A program made the translations under genes and the position numbers. The notes below the pieces were generated by a model. It did no database searches. It had not been told where the DNA came from and saw nothing but the letters and a program-made list of their open reading frames with translations. Source: Pseudomonadota bacterium (GTDB taxonomy: Bacteria > Pseudomonadota > Gammaproteobacteria > Burkholderiales > Chitinibacteraceae). From it: a DNA stretch of 64,000 bases. The stretch spans positions 1-64,000 of the forward strand of contig JAGTRM010000011.1 of the NCBI GenBank assembly GCA_018261735.1. Direction: 5' to 3'. Shown piece after piece: positions 9,759 through 19,187 of the stretch; within the stretch, counting starts at the first letter, position 1; every line of letters starts with the position of its first letter.

Positions 9759-10820
9759 TCACGCTGCAGTGCAATAGGTTTTCTGGCCATGCACCGCATC
9801 CACCAGCACAGCCACATGTTCGGGATCGGTGAACTGCGAAATGCCGTGCCCCAGGTTGAAAATATGTCCGGTGCCCGAGGTTTGCGCCAGCAAGTTCGCG
9901 ACTTCCCGCTGGATCGCCGCAGGGCTGGCAAACAAGGCGTTGGGATCCAGATTGCCTTGCAGGGCAACCTTTGCGCCAACACGGCGGCGGGCATCGGCCA
10001 GATCGACCGTCCAGTCCAATCCGACCACATCGCAGCCGCAATCGGCGATCTCTTCCAGCCACACGCCGCCGCCCTTGGTGAACACGATCACCGGCACGCG
10101 CCGGCCTTCAGCTTCGCGCCGCAAGAGCGAAATTACTCGGCGCATGTACGCGAGCGAGAACTCTTGATACTTGCCCGCGGCCAGCGCGCCGCCCCAGGTA
10201 TCGAAGATTTGCACCGCCTGCGCACCGGCGGCGATCTGTTCATTGAGATACGCCGCCACCGCCTGGGCATTGATGTCGAGGATGTGGTGCAGCAGGTCGG
10301 GGCGATCATAGAGCATGGTCTTGACCCGGCTGAAGGTATCCGAGCCACCGCCTTCGATCATGTAGCACGCCAGCGTGAACGGGCTGCCGGAAAAGCCGAT
10401 CAGCGGCACGCGGCCGTCGAGCGCCGTGCGGATGCTGCTGACCGCATCGAACACATAGCGCAATTTGGCCATGTCCGGCACGGCCAGCGCCTGGATGGCA
10501 GCTTCGTCGCGCAACGGCCGCTCGAACTTGGGGCCTTCGCCATCGGCGAAATAAAGCCCCAGCCCCATTGCATCGGGCACGGTCAGGATGTCGGAAAACA
10601 GGATCGCCGCATCGAGCGGGAAGCGCTCCAGCGGCTGCAGCGTGACTTCAGTCGCTAGTTCCGGCGACTTGCACAACGCCAGGAACGAGCCGGCGCGCGC
10701 GCGGCTGGCGCGGTATTCCGGCAGATAGCGCCCCGCCTGGCGCATCAGCCAGACCGGCGTGTAGTCGGTCGGTTGGCGCAGGCAGGCGCGCAAGAAGGTA
10801 TCGTTTTCCAGTGGTTTCAT
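9759..10820 (-). CDS. hemE: uroporphyrinogen decarboxylase
   Basis: Decarboxylates the four acetate side chains of uroporphyrinogen III to give coproporphyrinogen III in haem synthesis; cytosolic homodimer. The 353 residues include the N-terminal signature [16 protein letters not shown] (near residues 22-37), the [12 protein letters not shown] segment, the [20 protein letters not shown] loop and the C-terminal HGISQFT-type segment. It starts 16 bp after the stop of the ABC protein gene and probably belongs to the same transcript. Confidence 0.97.
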   Translation of the reverse strand: MKPLENDTFLRACLRQPTDYTPVWLMRQAGRYLPEYRASRARAGSFLALCKSPELATEVTLQPLERFPLDAAILFSDILTVPDAMGLGLYFADGEGPKFERPLRDEAAIQALAVPDMAKLRYVFDAVSSIRTALDGRVPLIGFSGSPFTLACYMIEGGGSDTFSRVKTMLYDRPDLLHHILDINAQAVAAYLNEQIAAGAQAVQIFDTWGGALAAGKYQEFSLAYMRRVISLLRREAEGRRVPVIVFTKGGGVWLEEIADCGCDVVGLDWTVDLADARRRVGAKVALQGNLDPNALFASPAAIQREVANLLAQTSGTGHIFNLGHGISQFTDPEHVAVLVDAVHGQKTYCTAA

Positions 10821-10836
10821 TTTTTTCTCTTTTTAA

Positions 10837-12540
10837 TCAGGCAAATTGCCAGTTATTGGGGGCAATACAGCTCAACGTCCGCCCATGATAAGCATTCAGG
10901 CTTTCGCGATGGCCGACACTGACCAGAATACTCTGCGGCAGACGCTCGATCAGCGCACCGTACAACGCTGCTTCGGCCTTGGCATCCAGTGCGGAACTCG
11001 CCTCGTCCAGGAACAACAGCCTGGGCTTGACCAGCAAGGCGCGGATAAACGCCACACGCTGCTGCTCGCCCAGGCTCAGGATGTGGCTCCACAGATCGGT
11101 CTCATCCAGACGCGGCGCCAGATGGGCGAGGCCGGCAAGCTGCAGCAAGGGCAACAAGTCGGCATCGTTCTCGCGCGGAGAGTGCGGATAATACAGCGCC
11201 ATGCGCAGCGTCCCGAGCGGCAGATAGGGCTTTTGCGACAGGAACAGCACTTCCCCTTGCGCCGGGTAATTCACCCCCCCCTCGGCATACGGCCAGATGC
11301 CGGACAGCGCGCGCAGCAGGGTGGACTTGCCGCAACCGGACGGGCCGCGAATCAGCATACGCTCGCCGGGACTCAGGCTTAACGCCGGCTCATTCACCAA
11401 CCGTGTTCCATCGGGCTTGCTGACCGTCAGCCTGGACAACGTCAGTGCCTCGCCCGCGCGTTGCGGCACCAGCACCGGCAATTTCTCGACCGCTTCCAGC
11501 CCTTCGCGGAAAGTCGAAAGCCGGTCGATCACCGCTTTCCAGTTGGCGAGAGAGCCAAAGCTGCCAATGATGAAATCGAGCGCGCCATAAACCTGCCCGA
11601 AAGCCGAGTTGATCTGCATCAGCCCACCCAGCGTGATCTCCTTGGCAAAAAAGCGCGGCGCGGCAACCAGGATCGGAAAGATGATTGCGAGCTGGCTCCA
11701 GAACGAAGTAAACCAGCCCAGCCGTTTCTGCATGCGCATCAGCGCCCAGAAATTCGCCACTACGTTGCCCAGACGCGCCGAGAGCCGCTCGCCTTCGACG
11801 CCCTCGCCGCGATAGAGCGCAACCGATTCGGCGTTTTCGCGGATACGCACCAGGCCAAAGCGGAAATCGGCCTCGAAGCGTTGCTGCTGGAAGTTGAGCC
11901 CGACCAGCTTGCGCCCGATCAGGATCGTGAACAGCGTGCCGATCAAGGCATAGACAATCGCCACCCAGACCATGTAGCCGGGAATCGTCACCCCGGCCAA
12001 CATGATCGGGCCGGACAGCGTCCACAGGATGCCGATGAACGACGCCAGGGTAACGACGGAACGCAGCAGACCAAGCGAGATCGACAGCGTATTCGATACG
12101 AACTGGACCACGTCTTCTGCAATCCGCTGGTCGGGGTTGTCGGTGCCCTGATCGGTAAGTTGCAGGCGGTAATAGCCCTGCCCGGCCAGCCAGCGTTCGA
12201 TGTAATGCTCGGTCAGCCAGCGCCGCCATTTCACCTCGAGCATCTGCTGGAAATACTGCGCGTACACCGCGATAGCGATATAGATCAACGCCAGCCAGGT
12301 GAATTTGATGATCGCCGCCTTGAAGCCCTCCTGATCAAGCTTTTGCAGCGTGTCGTAAAACACGTTGTACCAGCTGTTGAACTGCACGTTCATGAATACG
12401 AGACCGAGCGACAGGCCGATCACCAGCGCCAGCAGGCCCAGTGCGCGCCACTTTTCATCCGAGGTCCAGTAGGGCTTGGTCAGCAGCCAGAAGTGGCGCC
12501 ACAGATGGCGCACGCGCGGGGGCAACAGCATCTGCATCAT
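10837..12540 (-). CDS. SbmA/YddA-like ABC transporter (membrane and ATPase fused)
   Basis: Inner-membrane ABC half-transporter of the ABCD/YddA group, whose membrane domain is related to the peptide transporter SbmA/BacA. The 567-residue protein has a six-helix membrane domain (about residues 20-330) with the characteristic NVQFNSWYNVFYDTLQ segment, then an ATPase with Walker A GPSGCGKST, a variant signature LSLGEQQRV and Walker B LLFLDEASSALD. I chose the ATG at 12540 because it makes a 4-bp ATGA overlap with the flavin reductase stop and removes an unconserved Arg-rich extension. The substrate is unknown; vitamin B12, peptide or lipid-type cargo has been linked to relatives. Its place between a flavin reductase and hemE is noteworthy. 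Confidence 0.85.
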   Translation of the reverse strand: MMQMLLPPRVRHLWRHFWLLTKPYWTSDEKWRALGLLALVIGLSLGLVFMNVQFNSWYNVFYDTLQKLDQEGFKAAIIKFTWLALIYIAIAVYAQYFQQMLEVKWRRWLTEHYIERWLAGQGYYRLQLTDQGTDNPDQRIAEDVVQFVSNTLSISLGLLRSVVTLASFIGILWTLSGPIMLAGVTIPGYMVWVAIVYALIGTLFTILIGRKLVGLNFQQQRFEADFRFGLVRIRENAESVALYRGEGVEGERLSARLGNVVANFWALMRMQKRLGWFTSFWSQLAIIFPILVAAPRFFAKEITLGGLMQINSAFGQVYGALDFIIGSFGSLANWKAVIDRLSTFREGLEAVEKLPVLVPQRAGEALTLSRLTVSKPDGTRLVNEPALSLSPGERMLIRGPSGCGKSTLLRALSGIWPYAEGGVNYPAQGEVLFLSQKPYLPLGTLRMALYYPHSPRENDADLLPLLQLAGLAHLAPRLDETDLWSHILSLGEQQRVAFIRALLVKPRLLFLDEASSALDAKAEAALYGALIERLPQSILVSVGHRESLNAYHGRTLSCIAPNNWQFA

Positions 12541-13097
12541 GCTGCGCCCTCGACGCTGAACTCGGCCCCGGTCTGGAAGAACGCGCCGCCGGCCACGTAA
12601 TGCAGCGTGCGCAGCGCATCGTCGGCAAAATGCCAATGGCCGTCGAACACGCGTGGATCGGCGTGCGCGGCGACAACTTCGGCAAGGAACAAGTCATACG
12701 CCTGCTGATTGTGCGGTTGATCGATCACCCGGCATTCCAGCCACGCCACACAACCTGCAACCAGCGGCGCGGCAATCCGGTCGGCGGCGAAGGTCTGCAG
12801 GCCGGATGCGGCGAACTTGTCGCCGTCACGCCCGGAGCGACTGCCAACCGCCAGCACCGCCGGGGCGATCCGGCGCGCCGGGATGTTCAGCGCGAACTCG
12901 CCCGAGCCCTCGATCAGCCCGCGCGTCAGCGTGTTCTTGTCGATCACCACGGCGATCTTGGGCGGATCGAAATCGAGCGGCATCGCCCAGGACGCCGCCA
13001 TCACATTGCGCACGCCGCCGTGCGCGCTGCTCACCAGTGTGACCGGGCCGTGATTGAGCAGGCGATAGGCTTTTTTCAGATCGACAGGCTGGTGCAT
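12537..13097 (-). CDS. flavin reductase-like, FMN-binding protein
   Basis: 186 residues of the flavin reductase-like/FMN-binding split-barrel family. It opens with the VTLVSSAHGGVRNVMAAS segment in which relatives contact the flavin phosphate, followed by a GEFALNIP strand and a WLECRV strand. Members either supply reduced flavin or act as small NAD(P)H-flavin oxidoreductases; the partner here is not evident. The gene overlaps the ABC transporter start by 4 bp and is 1 bp from the upstream methyltransferase stop, so the three are very probably co-translated. Confidence 0.82.
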   Translation of the reverse strand: MHQPVDLKKAYRLLNHGPVTLVSSAHGGVRNVMAASWAMPLDFDPPKIAVVIDKNTLTRGLIEGSGEFALNIPARRIAPAVLAVGSRSGRDGDKFAASGLQTFAADRIAAPLVAGCVAWLECRVIDQPHNQQAYDLFLAEVVAAHADPRVFDGHWHFADDALRTLHYVAGGAFFQTGAEFSVEGAA

Positions 13098-13098
13098 C

Positions 13099-13734
13099 TC
13101 ATACCTCTGCTGCGGGCTTGTACGCCAGCATCATGAACAGGGGGAAATCGCGTTCGGTGCCGGAGCGGCTCTTTTTGCGGATGTGGTAAACCGTCTGGAA
13201 GCGGATCGCGCAAAAACCGGCATCGGCAAAGACCTGCTCGAGCGCAACACGCGAAAAACCGTGATGGTGCACGCCGGCATGGTCCTCGTGGAATTCGCCA
13301 CCCTCTTCTTCCAGATCGATCACCAAGGCGCAGCCTCCAGACTTGAGTGCCCCCAACGCGGTAGACGCATAGTGATCAATCGAGCGCAGATGATGCAGCG
13401 TCAGGCAAGAAATGAACACGTCGCACATGGCCGGCTGCAACGTATCGGTTTCAATATCAAAATGCTGGTAACGCACATTTTCAAGCCCGCCAGCCTGGCA
13501 TTTCTGTTGCAGAACCGCCAGCATGCCTGCGGAACTATCCAGCGCAATCACTTCGCCCACATGCGGCGCAACAGCCTGCGACAGCAAGCCCGTGCCGGTG
13601 CCAAAATCCGCGACCACGGCATCCGGTCCGGGCGCCACTTCGCGCAGAAACGCTTGCGCCCAGACCCGGGCACGTTCGATTCGGTCTTGCGTATCCCAGG
13701 CTGCCGCCTTGGTATCAAAAGAATTGGTACTCAT
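13099..13734 (-). CDS. class I SAM-dependent methyltransferase (UbiE-like fold)
   Basis: 211 residues with the Rossmann-type SAM site: motif I VADFGTGTGLLS (about residues 40-51), an acidic ribose-binding residue in VIALDSSAGML, and the post-I segment ISCLTLHHL. The family methylates small molecules or quinones, but nothing identifies the acceptor. It is 39 bp downstream of the RluA gene and abuts the flavin reductase gene, in a co-directional run leading to hemE. Confidence 0.8.
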   Translation of the reverse strand: MSTNSFDTKAAAWDTQDRIERARVWAQAFLREVAPGPDAVVADFGTGTGLLSQAVAPHVGEVIALDSSAGMLAVLQQKCQAGGLENVRYQHFDIETDTLQPAMCDVFISCLTLHHLRSIDHYASTALGALKSGGCALVIDLEEEGGEFHEDHAGVHHHGFSRVALEQVFADAGFCAIRFQTVYHIRKKSRSGTERDFPLFMMLAYKPAAEV

Positions 13735-13773
13735 GAAACACCCCGTTGAGGAATGCGAAACCTGCCGATCATC

Positions 13774-14430
13774 TCAGAACGGAGCCGCGCAGGTAAAGGC
13801 AAGTTGTTGTTGTGTCAGCGGATGCGGGATCGACAGAAAACAGGCATGCAGCAGCAGGCGCTCGGCCTTGGCCAGCGCGTGCGGCGTGGCATAGAGGTCG
13901 TCGCCCAGGATCGGATGCCCCAGCGCCAGCATGTGCAGACGTAACTGGTGTGTGCGTCCAGTGACCGGCGTCAGCTCGACGCGCGTGGCGTCCAGCGCGG
14001 CATCGTAATCCAGCGCCTTCCAGCGGGTAAGCGAGGGTTTGCCGATGTCGTGATCGACCTTCTGGCGCGGCCGATTGGGCCAGTCGGTGATCAGCGGCAG
14101 ATTCACTTCACCCTCGCCTTCAAGCCGGCCATCGACGACCGCGATATAGCGTTTTTCCGTACTGCGCAGCTCGAATGATCGACTCAGCGCCCGCTGGGCA
14201 TCGAGACCCCGCGCCATCACCATGATGCCGGACGTGGACATATCGAGCCGATGCACGATCAGCGAATCGGAAAACTGCGTTTGTGCACGACTCGCCGCGC
14301 AGTCGGCCTTGTCGTCGCCCCGGCCGGGAACGGACAACAGGCCGGATGGCTTGTTCAGCACCAGCAGTGCCGGATCCTGGTACAGGAACAGCGCATCGGT
14401 ATGCGCGGGCGGGATATAACTCGTGGTCAC
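13774..14430 (-). CDS. rluA: pseudouridine synthase, RluA family
   Basis: Converts uridine to pseudouridine in RNA. The 218 residues include the catalytic motif HRLDMSTSGIMV (Asp in HRLD, near residue 63), KRYIAVVDG, and the RTHQLRLHM and GHPILGDDLY motifs. The short length without an S4 domain and the sequence fit RluA itself (23S rRNA U746 and tRNA U32 in E. coli) better than RluC or RluD. It is 44 bp downstream of the channel gene on the same strand. Confidence 0.85.
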   Translation of the reverse strand: MTTSYIPPAHTDALFLYQDPALLVLNKPSGLLSVPGRGDDKADCAASRAQTQFSDSLIVHRLDMSTSGIMVMARGLDAQRALSRSFELRSTEKRYIAVVDGRLEGEGEVNLPLITDWPNRPRQKVDHDIGKPSLTRWKALDYDAALDATRVELTPVTGRTHQLRLHMLALGHPILGDDLYATPHALAKAERLLLHACFLSIPHPLTQQQLAFTCAAPF

Positions 14431-14474
14431 AATAGGTTTTATCGTAAATCTAAAGAGTCCGGCAGTTTACCGGT

Positions 14475-16184
14475 TTATGCCTCGGAATCCTTGCTGTCTT
14501 GCCGCAGCAAACGGCGGAACAGCCAGCTGCGCGGCGGCTCGATCCCGGTTCGGACATATTCCAATGGGCTGGGTTCCAGCAGGAACCGCTCTTGCGTGGC
14601 TTCCACGCCGCGCAGGCCGGCAAACAACACTCGATCGCCGGAGAGCAGGCGGGTATTTTCGGCAGGAAGAGGGATTTCGGTTTTCTTGCGCAACAGCAGC
14701 AAAGCCACCGCATCAAGACGTTGCGGCGGATTTTCCGGATCGATCAACAGATCGCCGATGGTCAACGGCGGGTCGACTTCCGGCGCCAGCGCTTCGCGCA
14801 GGCCGCGGTAAGACGCATAGCAATCGAATACCCACATGAAGGGGACATTTTCACCGACATGCGTTTCCAGCGATGCTCCTGTCCGTTGCGCCAGATCGCC
14901 CTGATCTTCGTCCAGATGCCCGAGGAAGCGGATCAACAAAGGCGAAGTCAGCAATTGCCGGACCTTGTGCGACACCACCTCCGCCCGGATAAAGCGCAGA
15001 TTGGCCATCGAAGCGTCGATCAGGCTGGCATTGGCCACGTTGATTTGGCGAATCACCACGTAGAGATTCGGGTTGAGCGCCCGAGCACGCGTCACTGTCG
15101 CCAGATTCACCGCATCGCGATCGGTACAGGCAATCAGGCCCACTGCGCGCTCTATTCCTGCTTCGCGCAAATTCTCCTGCGCATCGCCATGGTGCAGGAT
15201 GGCCGGGTTATTGCAGTGCACGGAGGGATCGTTGTCGATCGCTGTCCAGGTCACGCCAGCCTTGTCGAAAGCGTCCGCCACATAACGGCCAAAACTGCCG
15301 AACCCGCAGATCACCCAGTGCCCCATCGGCATATTCAAAGGGCTGGGCCGAGCGCCACCCGGCAATCCGGACAGCCACTCGACCACGCGCAGCTTGTCAG
15401 GCGCTCCCATATCCAGGCGCATATTGTTGGCAAATGCCTCGAACGGATTGATCAGCTCGATTTTCCTGAACGATTCCATATTGGCGCGCGCAATTTGCGA
15501 ATGCACGCGCGCGATGATGCGCAGCGAAGGGTTGAGCACCGTGCCGCCAATCGCCACCGATTGGTTGGAATCGTCATCGCCGGCCAATGCCACCATTGCC
15601 AGGCATTTGCGGTGCGTCACGCCGGCATCGACCAGAACATCGGGCAAACGTCCATCGGCTGCCAGAAACAACGGCGGGTGCTCGAACTCGTCGATCTCAA
15701 TACTCGAAGCGCGCTGCGTGCGCAACTCGACAATCACCATGCGCTGCCCGGTACGGTCGAGCATGCGCGCCAGCATGATGCCGCTCTGGCCGTAGCCGAC
15801 GATCAGCACAAACGGTTCCTCCATGCTCCAGACTTGCGTAGCGAAGCGGCGCCGGGTGATGGCATCGAGAAAGGTTTGATCGCGCGCCAGATGAAAAATA
15901 CTGCCCAGCGCATAGGCCCATGAAATCACCGAGAGGTAGATCGAGAAGATCGTCCAGACGCGCTGCGCATCGGTAAAAGCATGCGGAATCTCGCCAAAAC
16001 CGATGGTGGTCGCGGTGTAGCTGACAATATAAAAGGCGTGGAAAAACCCCAGATGAACGACATTGCCGGCCGCATCGCGACCGGGAATCAGCACGAGTCC
16101 CCAGACCGAAATCGCGTAGGCGATGATCAGCACGATCAGCGGTCGGCGCAGCCGGCGCAGGATCACGAACAGGATATCGTTCAC
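14475..16184 (-). CDS. two-helix potassium channel-like protein with tandem RCK (TrkA-N) domains
   Basis: 569 residues. The N-terminal pore module has a first helix (about residues 15-34), a pore loop with filter-like TTIGFGE (59-65) and a second helix (about 76-96). Two nucleotide-binding RCK domains follow, with VGYGQSG near 128 and CGFGSFG near 303, plus a C-terminal TrkA-C-like region. The filter is GFGE rather than the classical GYGD, so K+ selectivity is uncertain. A small membrane protein gene lies 16 bp upstream and is probably co-transcribed. I read it as a ligand-gated cation channel; the ligand is not known. Confidence 0.8.
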   Translation of the reverse strand: MNDILFVILRRLRRPLIVLIIAYAISVWGLVLIPGRDAAGNVVHLGFFHAFYIVSYTATTIGFGEIPHAFTDAQRVWTIFSIYLSVISWAYALGSIFHLARDQTFLDAITRRRFATQVWSMEEPFVLIVGYGQSGIMLARMLDRTGQRMVIVELRTQRASSIEIDEFEHPPLFLAADGRLPDVLVDAGVTHRKCLAMVALAGDDDSNQSVAIGGTVLNPSLRIIARVHSQIARANMESFRKIELINPFEAFANNMRLDMGAPDKLRVVEWLSGLPGGARPSPLNMPMGHWVICGFGSFGRYVADAFDKAGVTWTAIDNDPSVHCNNPAILHHGDAQENLREAGIERAVGLIACTDRDAVNLATVTRARALNPNLYVVIRQINVANASLIDASMANLRFIRAEVVSHKVRQLLTSPLLIRFLGHLDEDQGDLAQRTGASLETHVGENVPFMWVFDCYASYRGLREALAPEVDPPLTIGDLLIDPENPPQRLDAVALLLLRKKTEIPLPAENTRLLSGDRVLFAGLRGVEATQERFLLEPSPLEYVRTGIEPPRSWLFRRLLRQDSKDSEA

Positions 16185-16200
16185 AACACGATCTTTCCGT

Positions 16201-16584
16201 TCAGCGCGTCTGGCGCAGAGTTTCGCTGATCAGCAGGACCACCGAGATGATATTGGCCGCCAGCGCACCACCACTGAGCGAAACCACTACCGACATCGTC
16301 GGACCATCCATCGGCAGAGCGCTGATATATAGATGCCACATCCAGACCAGCGCAGCGGCAAACAATTGCAACATGGCCACCAGGCTGGTTGCCAGATGCG
16401 TGGCGCCGATATGGGTGCGATCACCGAACTTCATCACCAGCGCCACGAGGTTGATCACCACCGCGGCGAACAGGTGTCCCGGATGGTGAACCTGCGGGTT
16501 ATCGATACCACCAATGAAAAACCCGAAGTTGAGGGTGAAAGCCAGAATCACAAAGAAACCGAAAATCACTTTTTCCAAATTCAT
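16201..16584 (-). CDS. small four-helix membrane protein next to the channel gene
   Basis: 127 residues with about four hydrophobic segments (about 6-24, 36-52, 66-90 and 97-121) and no catalytic motif I recognise. It resembles conserved, uncharacterised betaproteobacterial membrane proteins (possibly the DUF6394 type, from memory). The 16-bp gap to the channel/RCK gene suggests they are translated together and might form a complex. Confidence 0.6.
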   Translation of the reverse strand: MNLEKVIFGFFVILAFTLNFGFFIGGIDNPQVHHPGHLFAAVVINLVALVMKFGDRTHIGATHLATSLVAMLQLFAAALVWMWHLYISALPMDGPTMSVVVSLSGGALAANIISVVLLISETLRQTR

Positions 16585-16616
16585 GACTCCCCCATTTCCG
16601 AGAGTTAAACGACTGA

Positions 16617-18131
16617 TCAGCGCCGCCCGCCGAAAATCGAGCCGAGCACCCCTCGCACGATCTCGCGCCCCACCGCCGAGCCCATCGTGCGAACGACGCT
16701 CTTCGCAGCGGTCTGCACCAGCCCATCCTGCACGCCGCCGCGCGGGCCGGTACGGCCAAACAGGATTTCGCCCAGCGCACCGCCCAGCAGCCCGCCGCCC
16801 GCGGATGGTGCCGACCCGGGGGTGGCAGGTGCCGGCGTACCCTGGTAGGCACCGGGCACACTCTGGCTGAGTTTTTCATAAGCGGATTCGCGGTCCAGCG
16901 CCTCTTCATACACACCGTAGACCAGTGAATGATTGATGGCTGCGTTGCGCTCGTCCGCACTCAAGGGGCCGATGCGCGAAACCGGCGGCAGCACGAAGGC
17001 GCGCTCGACCATGCAAGGCGTGCCCTTGGCATCCAGGAACGAGATCAGCGCTTCGCCCACCGCGAGTTGCGTGATCGCGCTTTCGGTATCGAGCTGCGGA
17101 TTCTGGCGCATGGTTTCCGCTGCAACCTTGACCGCCTTCTGGTCGCGTGGCGTAAAGGCGCGCAACGCGTGCTGCACCCGGTTGCCTAGTTGTCCAAGCA
17201 CGGTTTCCGGGATATCGAGCGGGTTTTGCGTCACGAAATAGATGCCCACGCCCTTGGAGCGGATCAGGCGGATCACCTGCTCGATCTTTTCCAGCAGAGC
17301 CGGCGACGCATCGGTGAACAGCAGGTGCGCCTCATCGAAGAAGAACACGAATTTGGGTTTATCCAGATCGCCCACTTCCGGCAATTGCTCGAACAATTCG
17401 GCCAGCAACCAGAGCAGAAAGGTGGCATACAGCTTGGGCGACTGATAGAGCTTGTCCGCGGCCAGGATATTGATGACGCCATGTCCAGCGCTGTCGGTCT
17501 GCATCATGTCGGCGATATTGAGCATCGGCTCGCCAAAGAACTGGTCAGCGCCCTGCTCGTCCAGCACCAGCAAACCGCGCTGAATCGCGCCGATGCTGGC
17601 GGCCGAGATATTGCCGTACTGCGTGGTGAATTCCTTGGCATGGTCCCCGACGAACTGCACCATCGCGCGCAGGTCTTTCAGGTCGAGCAGCAGCAGGCCG
17701 CTATCATCGGCAATCTTAAAAACAAGCTGCAGCACGCCGGCCTGGACTTCGTTCAGGTTCAGTAGACGCGCCAAGAGCAACGGCCCCATGTCGGAAACCG
17801 TGGCGCGAACCGGGTGGCCGCTGGTACCGAACACATCCCAGAACACCGCCGTGCAGGCGGCCGGCTCCCAGTCGGCAACACCCAGCTGATCGAGCCGTTC
17901 CTTGATCTTGGGCTTCAACTCCCCCGCCGCACCGATACCGGATAAATCGCCCTTCACATCCGCCATGAACACCGGCACGCCAATGTGCGCGAAAGATTCG
18001 GCCAGCTTCTGCAGTGTGACGGTCTTGCCGGTCCCGGTCGCGCCGGCAATCAGACCGTGGCGGTTGGCCAACGCAGACTGCAGATTCAATTCGGCCTGGG
18101 CATTTTTGGCAATCAGCAAGGGGGTGGACAT
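16617..18131 (-). CDS. yjgR: HerA/YjgR-type ATPase (DUF853)
   Basis: 504-residue P-loop ATPase of the HerA-like superfamily. It shows Walker [12 protein letters not shown] (near residues 31-41), the family segment [14 protein letters not shown], Walker [14 protein letters not shown] and an Arg-containing [10 protein letters not shown] sensor region. The C-terminus is Gly/Ala-rich (GGGLLGG...), as in YjgR. The biological role of YjgR is not established. I used the ATG at 18131 because homology ([10 protein letters not shown]) starts there and a GGAG-like site precedes it. Confidence 0.85.
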   Translation of the reverse strand: MSTPLLIAKNAQAELNLQSALANRHGLIAGATGTGKTVTLQKLAESFAHIGVPVFMADVKGDLSGIGAAGELKPKIKERLDQLGVADWEPAACTAVFWDVFGTSGHPVRATVSDMGPLLLARLLNLNEVQAGVLQLVFKIADDSGLLLLDLKDLRAMVQFVGDHAKEFTTQYGNISAASIGAIQRGLLVLDEQGADQFFGEPMLNIADMMQTDSAGHGVINILAADKLYQSPKLYATFLLWLLAELFEQLPEVGDLDKPKFVFFFDEAHLLFTDASPALLEKIEQVIRLIRSKGVGIYFVTQNPLDIPETVLGQLGNRVQHALRAFTPRDQKAVKVAAETMRQNPQLDTESAITQLAVGEALISFLDAKGTPCMVERAFVLPPVSRIGPLSADERNAAINHSLVYGVYEEALDRESAYEKLSQSVPGAYQGTPAPATPGSAPSAGGGLLGGALGEILFGRTGPRGGVQDGLVQTAAKSVVRTMGSAVGREIVRGVLGSIFGGRR

Positions 18132-18179
18132 GGAGGCTCCTGCAGTGAATGGCACGTATCTGTTAAATCTAGACTGCGA

Positions 18180-19187
18180 TTAGGCGAAACGCTGGCGATA
18201 AGCCGCCAGAATCGAATCAGCCGCGGCACTGACCTGCGCCGCAATCAACGTATCGCCGGGACAGGCGCGCACGCCGTTGAGCTCGTCGACAATGCTCTGG
18301 ATAAACGGCTGCTGCACATGCGTGGGATTGCAGATTGTCATTTCCTGCACACCGGCCGCCGTGATCAGGCGCAGCGGGGTATCGGCAAAGAATTCAAACT
18401 CGATCCGACCATGCGTGCCGGTGATCTCCACCCGGTCGGCTTCGTCGTGGCCGACATAGCACCAGTTGCCGACGCCCGACACGCCGCCGGCATGGCGCCA
18501 GTTCGCCGTGACCGTGTCTTCGACCGCGTACAGGCCGGCGCGATTGCTGGCCTCACCGTGCACGTCGCTGATCGGGCCGAACCAGAACGCGAGGATATCG
18601 AGTACATGCACGCCCATATCGAGGAACTTGCCGCCACCGGCCACTTCGGGCTTCAGGCGCCAGGGCATGGTGTCGGGCGACAGTTCCGCCGGTGCCGGCT
18701 TCTGGCGTTGCAGAACGCTCACGGTACAGACCGTGCCGATCGCGCCTTGCTCGATCCAGTCCTTGATCTGCAGGAAACGCGGCATCGCGCGGCGGTAGAA
18801 CGCCACATAGAGCCGCACCCCGGCCGCCTGGCAGGCGGCGATCATTTCCTCGCACTCGGCGTGGTTCAGCGCCATCGGCTTTTCCACATACACATGCTTG
18901 CCGGCTGCGGCGGCCAGCAGGGTCAATGCCTTGTGCTCGGCAGGCGGCGTGGCGATGTAAACGGCACAGATCTCGGGATCGGCCAGCAAGGCGGCTGCAT
19001 CGGGATATACCTTGGGAACGCCGTGACGCTGTGCATATGACTCGGCCTTGGCCAGCGTGCGGTTGGTCACGCCGAGCAAGGTGGAATGCGCGGCCTTGTA
19101 GAAACCCGGCCCGCTTTTCACCTCGGTGACATCACCGCAACCGATCATGCCCCAGCGTATGGTTCGCATTGTCTTGTCCACGCTCAT
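18180..19187 (-). CDS. Gfo/Idh/MocA family oxidoreductase
   Basis: 335 residues with an N-terminal Rossmann NAD(P) site (WGMIGCGDVTE near residues 11-21), the family signature EKPMALN (near 94-100; the Lys is the usual catalytic lysine) and a C-terminal alpha/beta substrate domain. Members oxidise or reduce sugars, inositols and related polyols; the substrate cannot be told here. The start at 19187 gives an ATGA overlap with the upstream methyltransferase stop. A longer in-frame extension would overlap that gene by more than 300 bp and is rejected. Confidence 0.85.
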   Translation of the reverse strand: MSVDKTMRTIRWGMIGCGDVTEVKSGPGFYKAAHSTLLGVTNRTLAKAESYAQRHGVPKVYPDAAALLADPEICAVYIATPPAEHKALTLLAAAAGKHVYVEKPMALNHAECEEMIAACQAAGVRLYVAFYRRAMPRFLQIKDWIEQGAIGTVCTVSVLQRQKPAPAELSPDTMPWRLKPEVAGGGKFLDMGVHVLDILAFWFGPISDVHGEASNRAGLYAVEDTVTANWRHAGGVSGVGNWCYVGHDEADRVEITGTHGRIEFEFFADTPLRLITAAGVQEMTICNPTHVQQPFIQSIVDELNGVRACPGDTLIAAQVSAAADSILAAYRQRFA

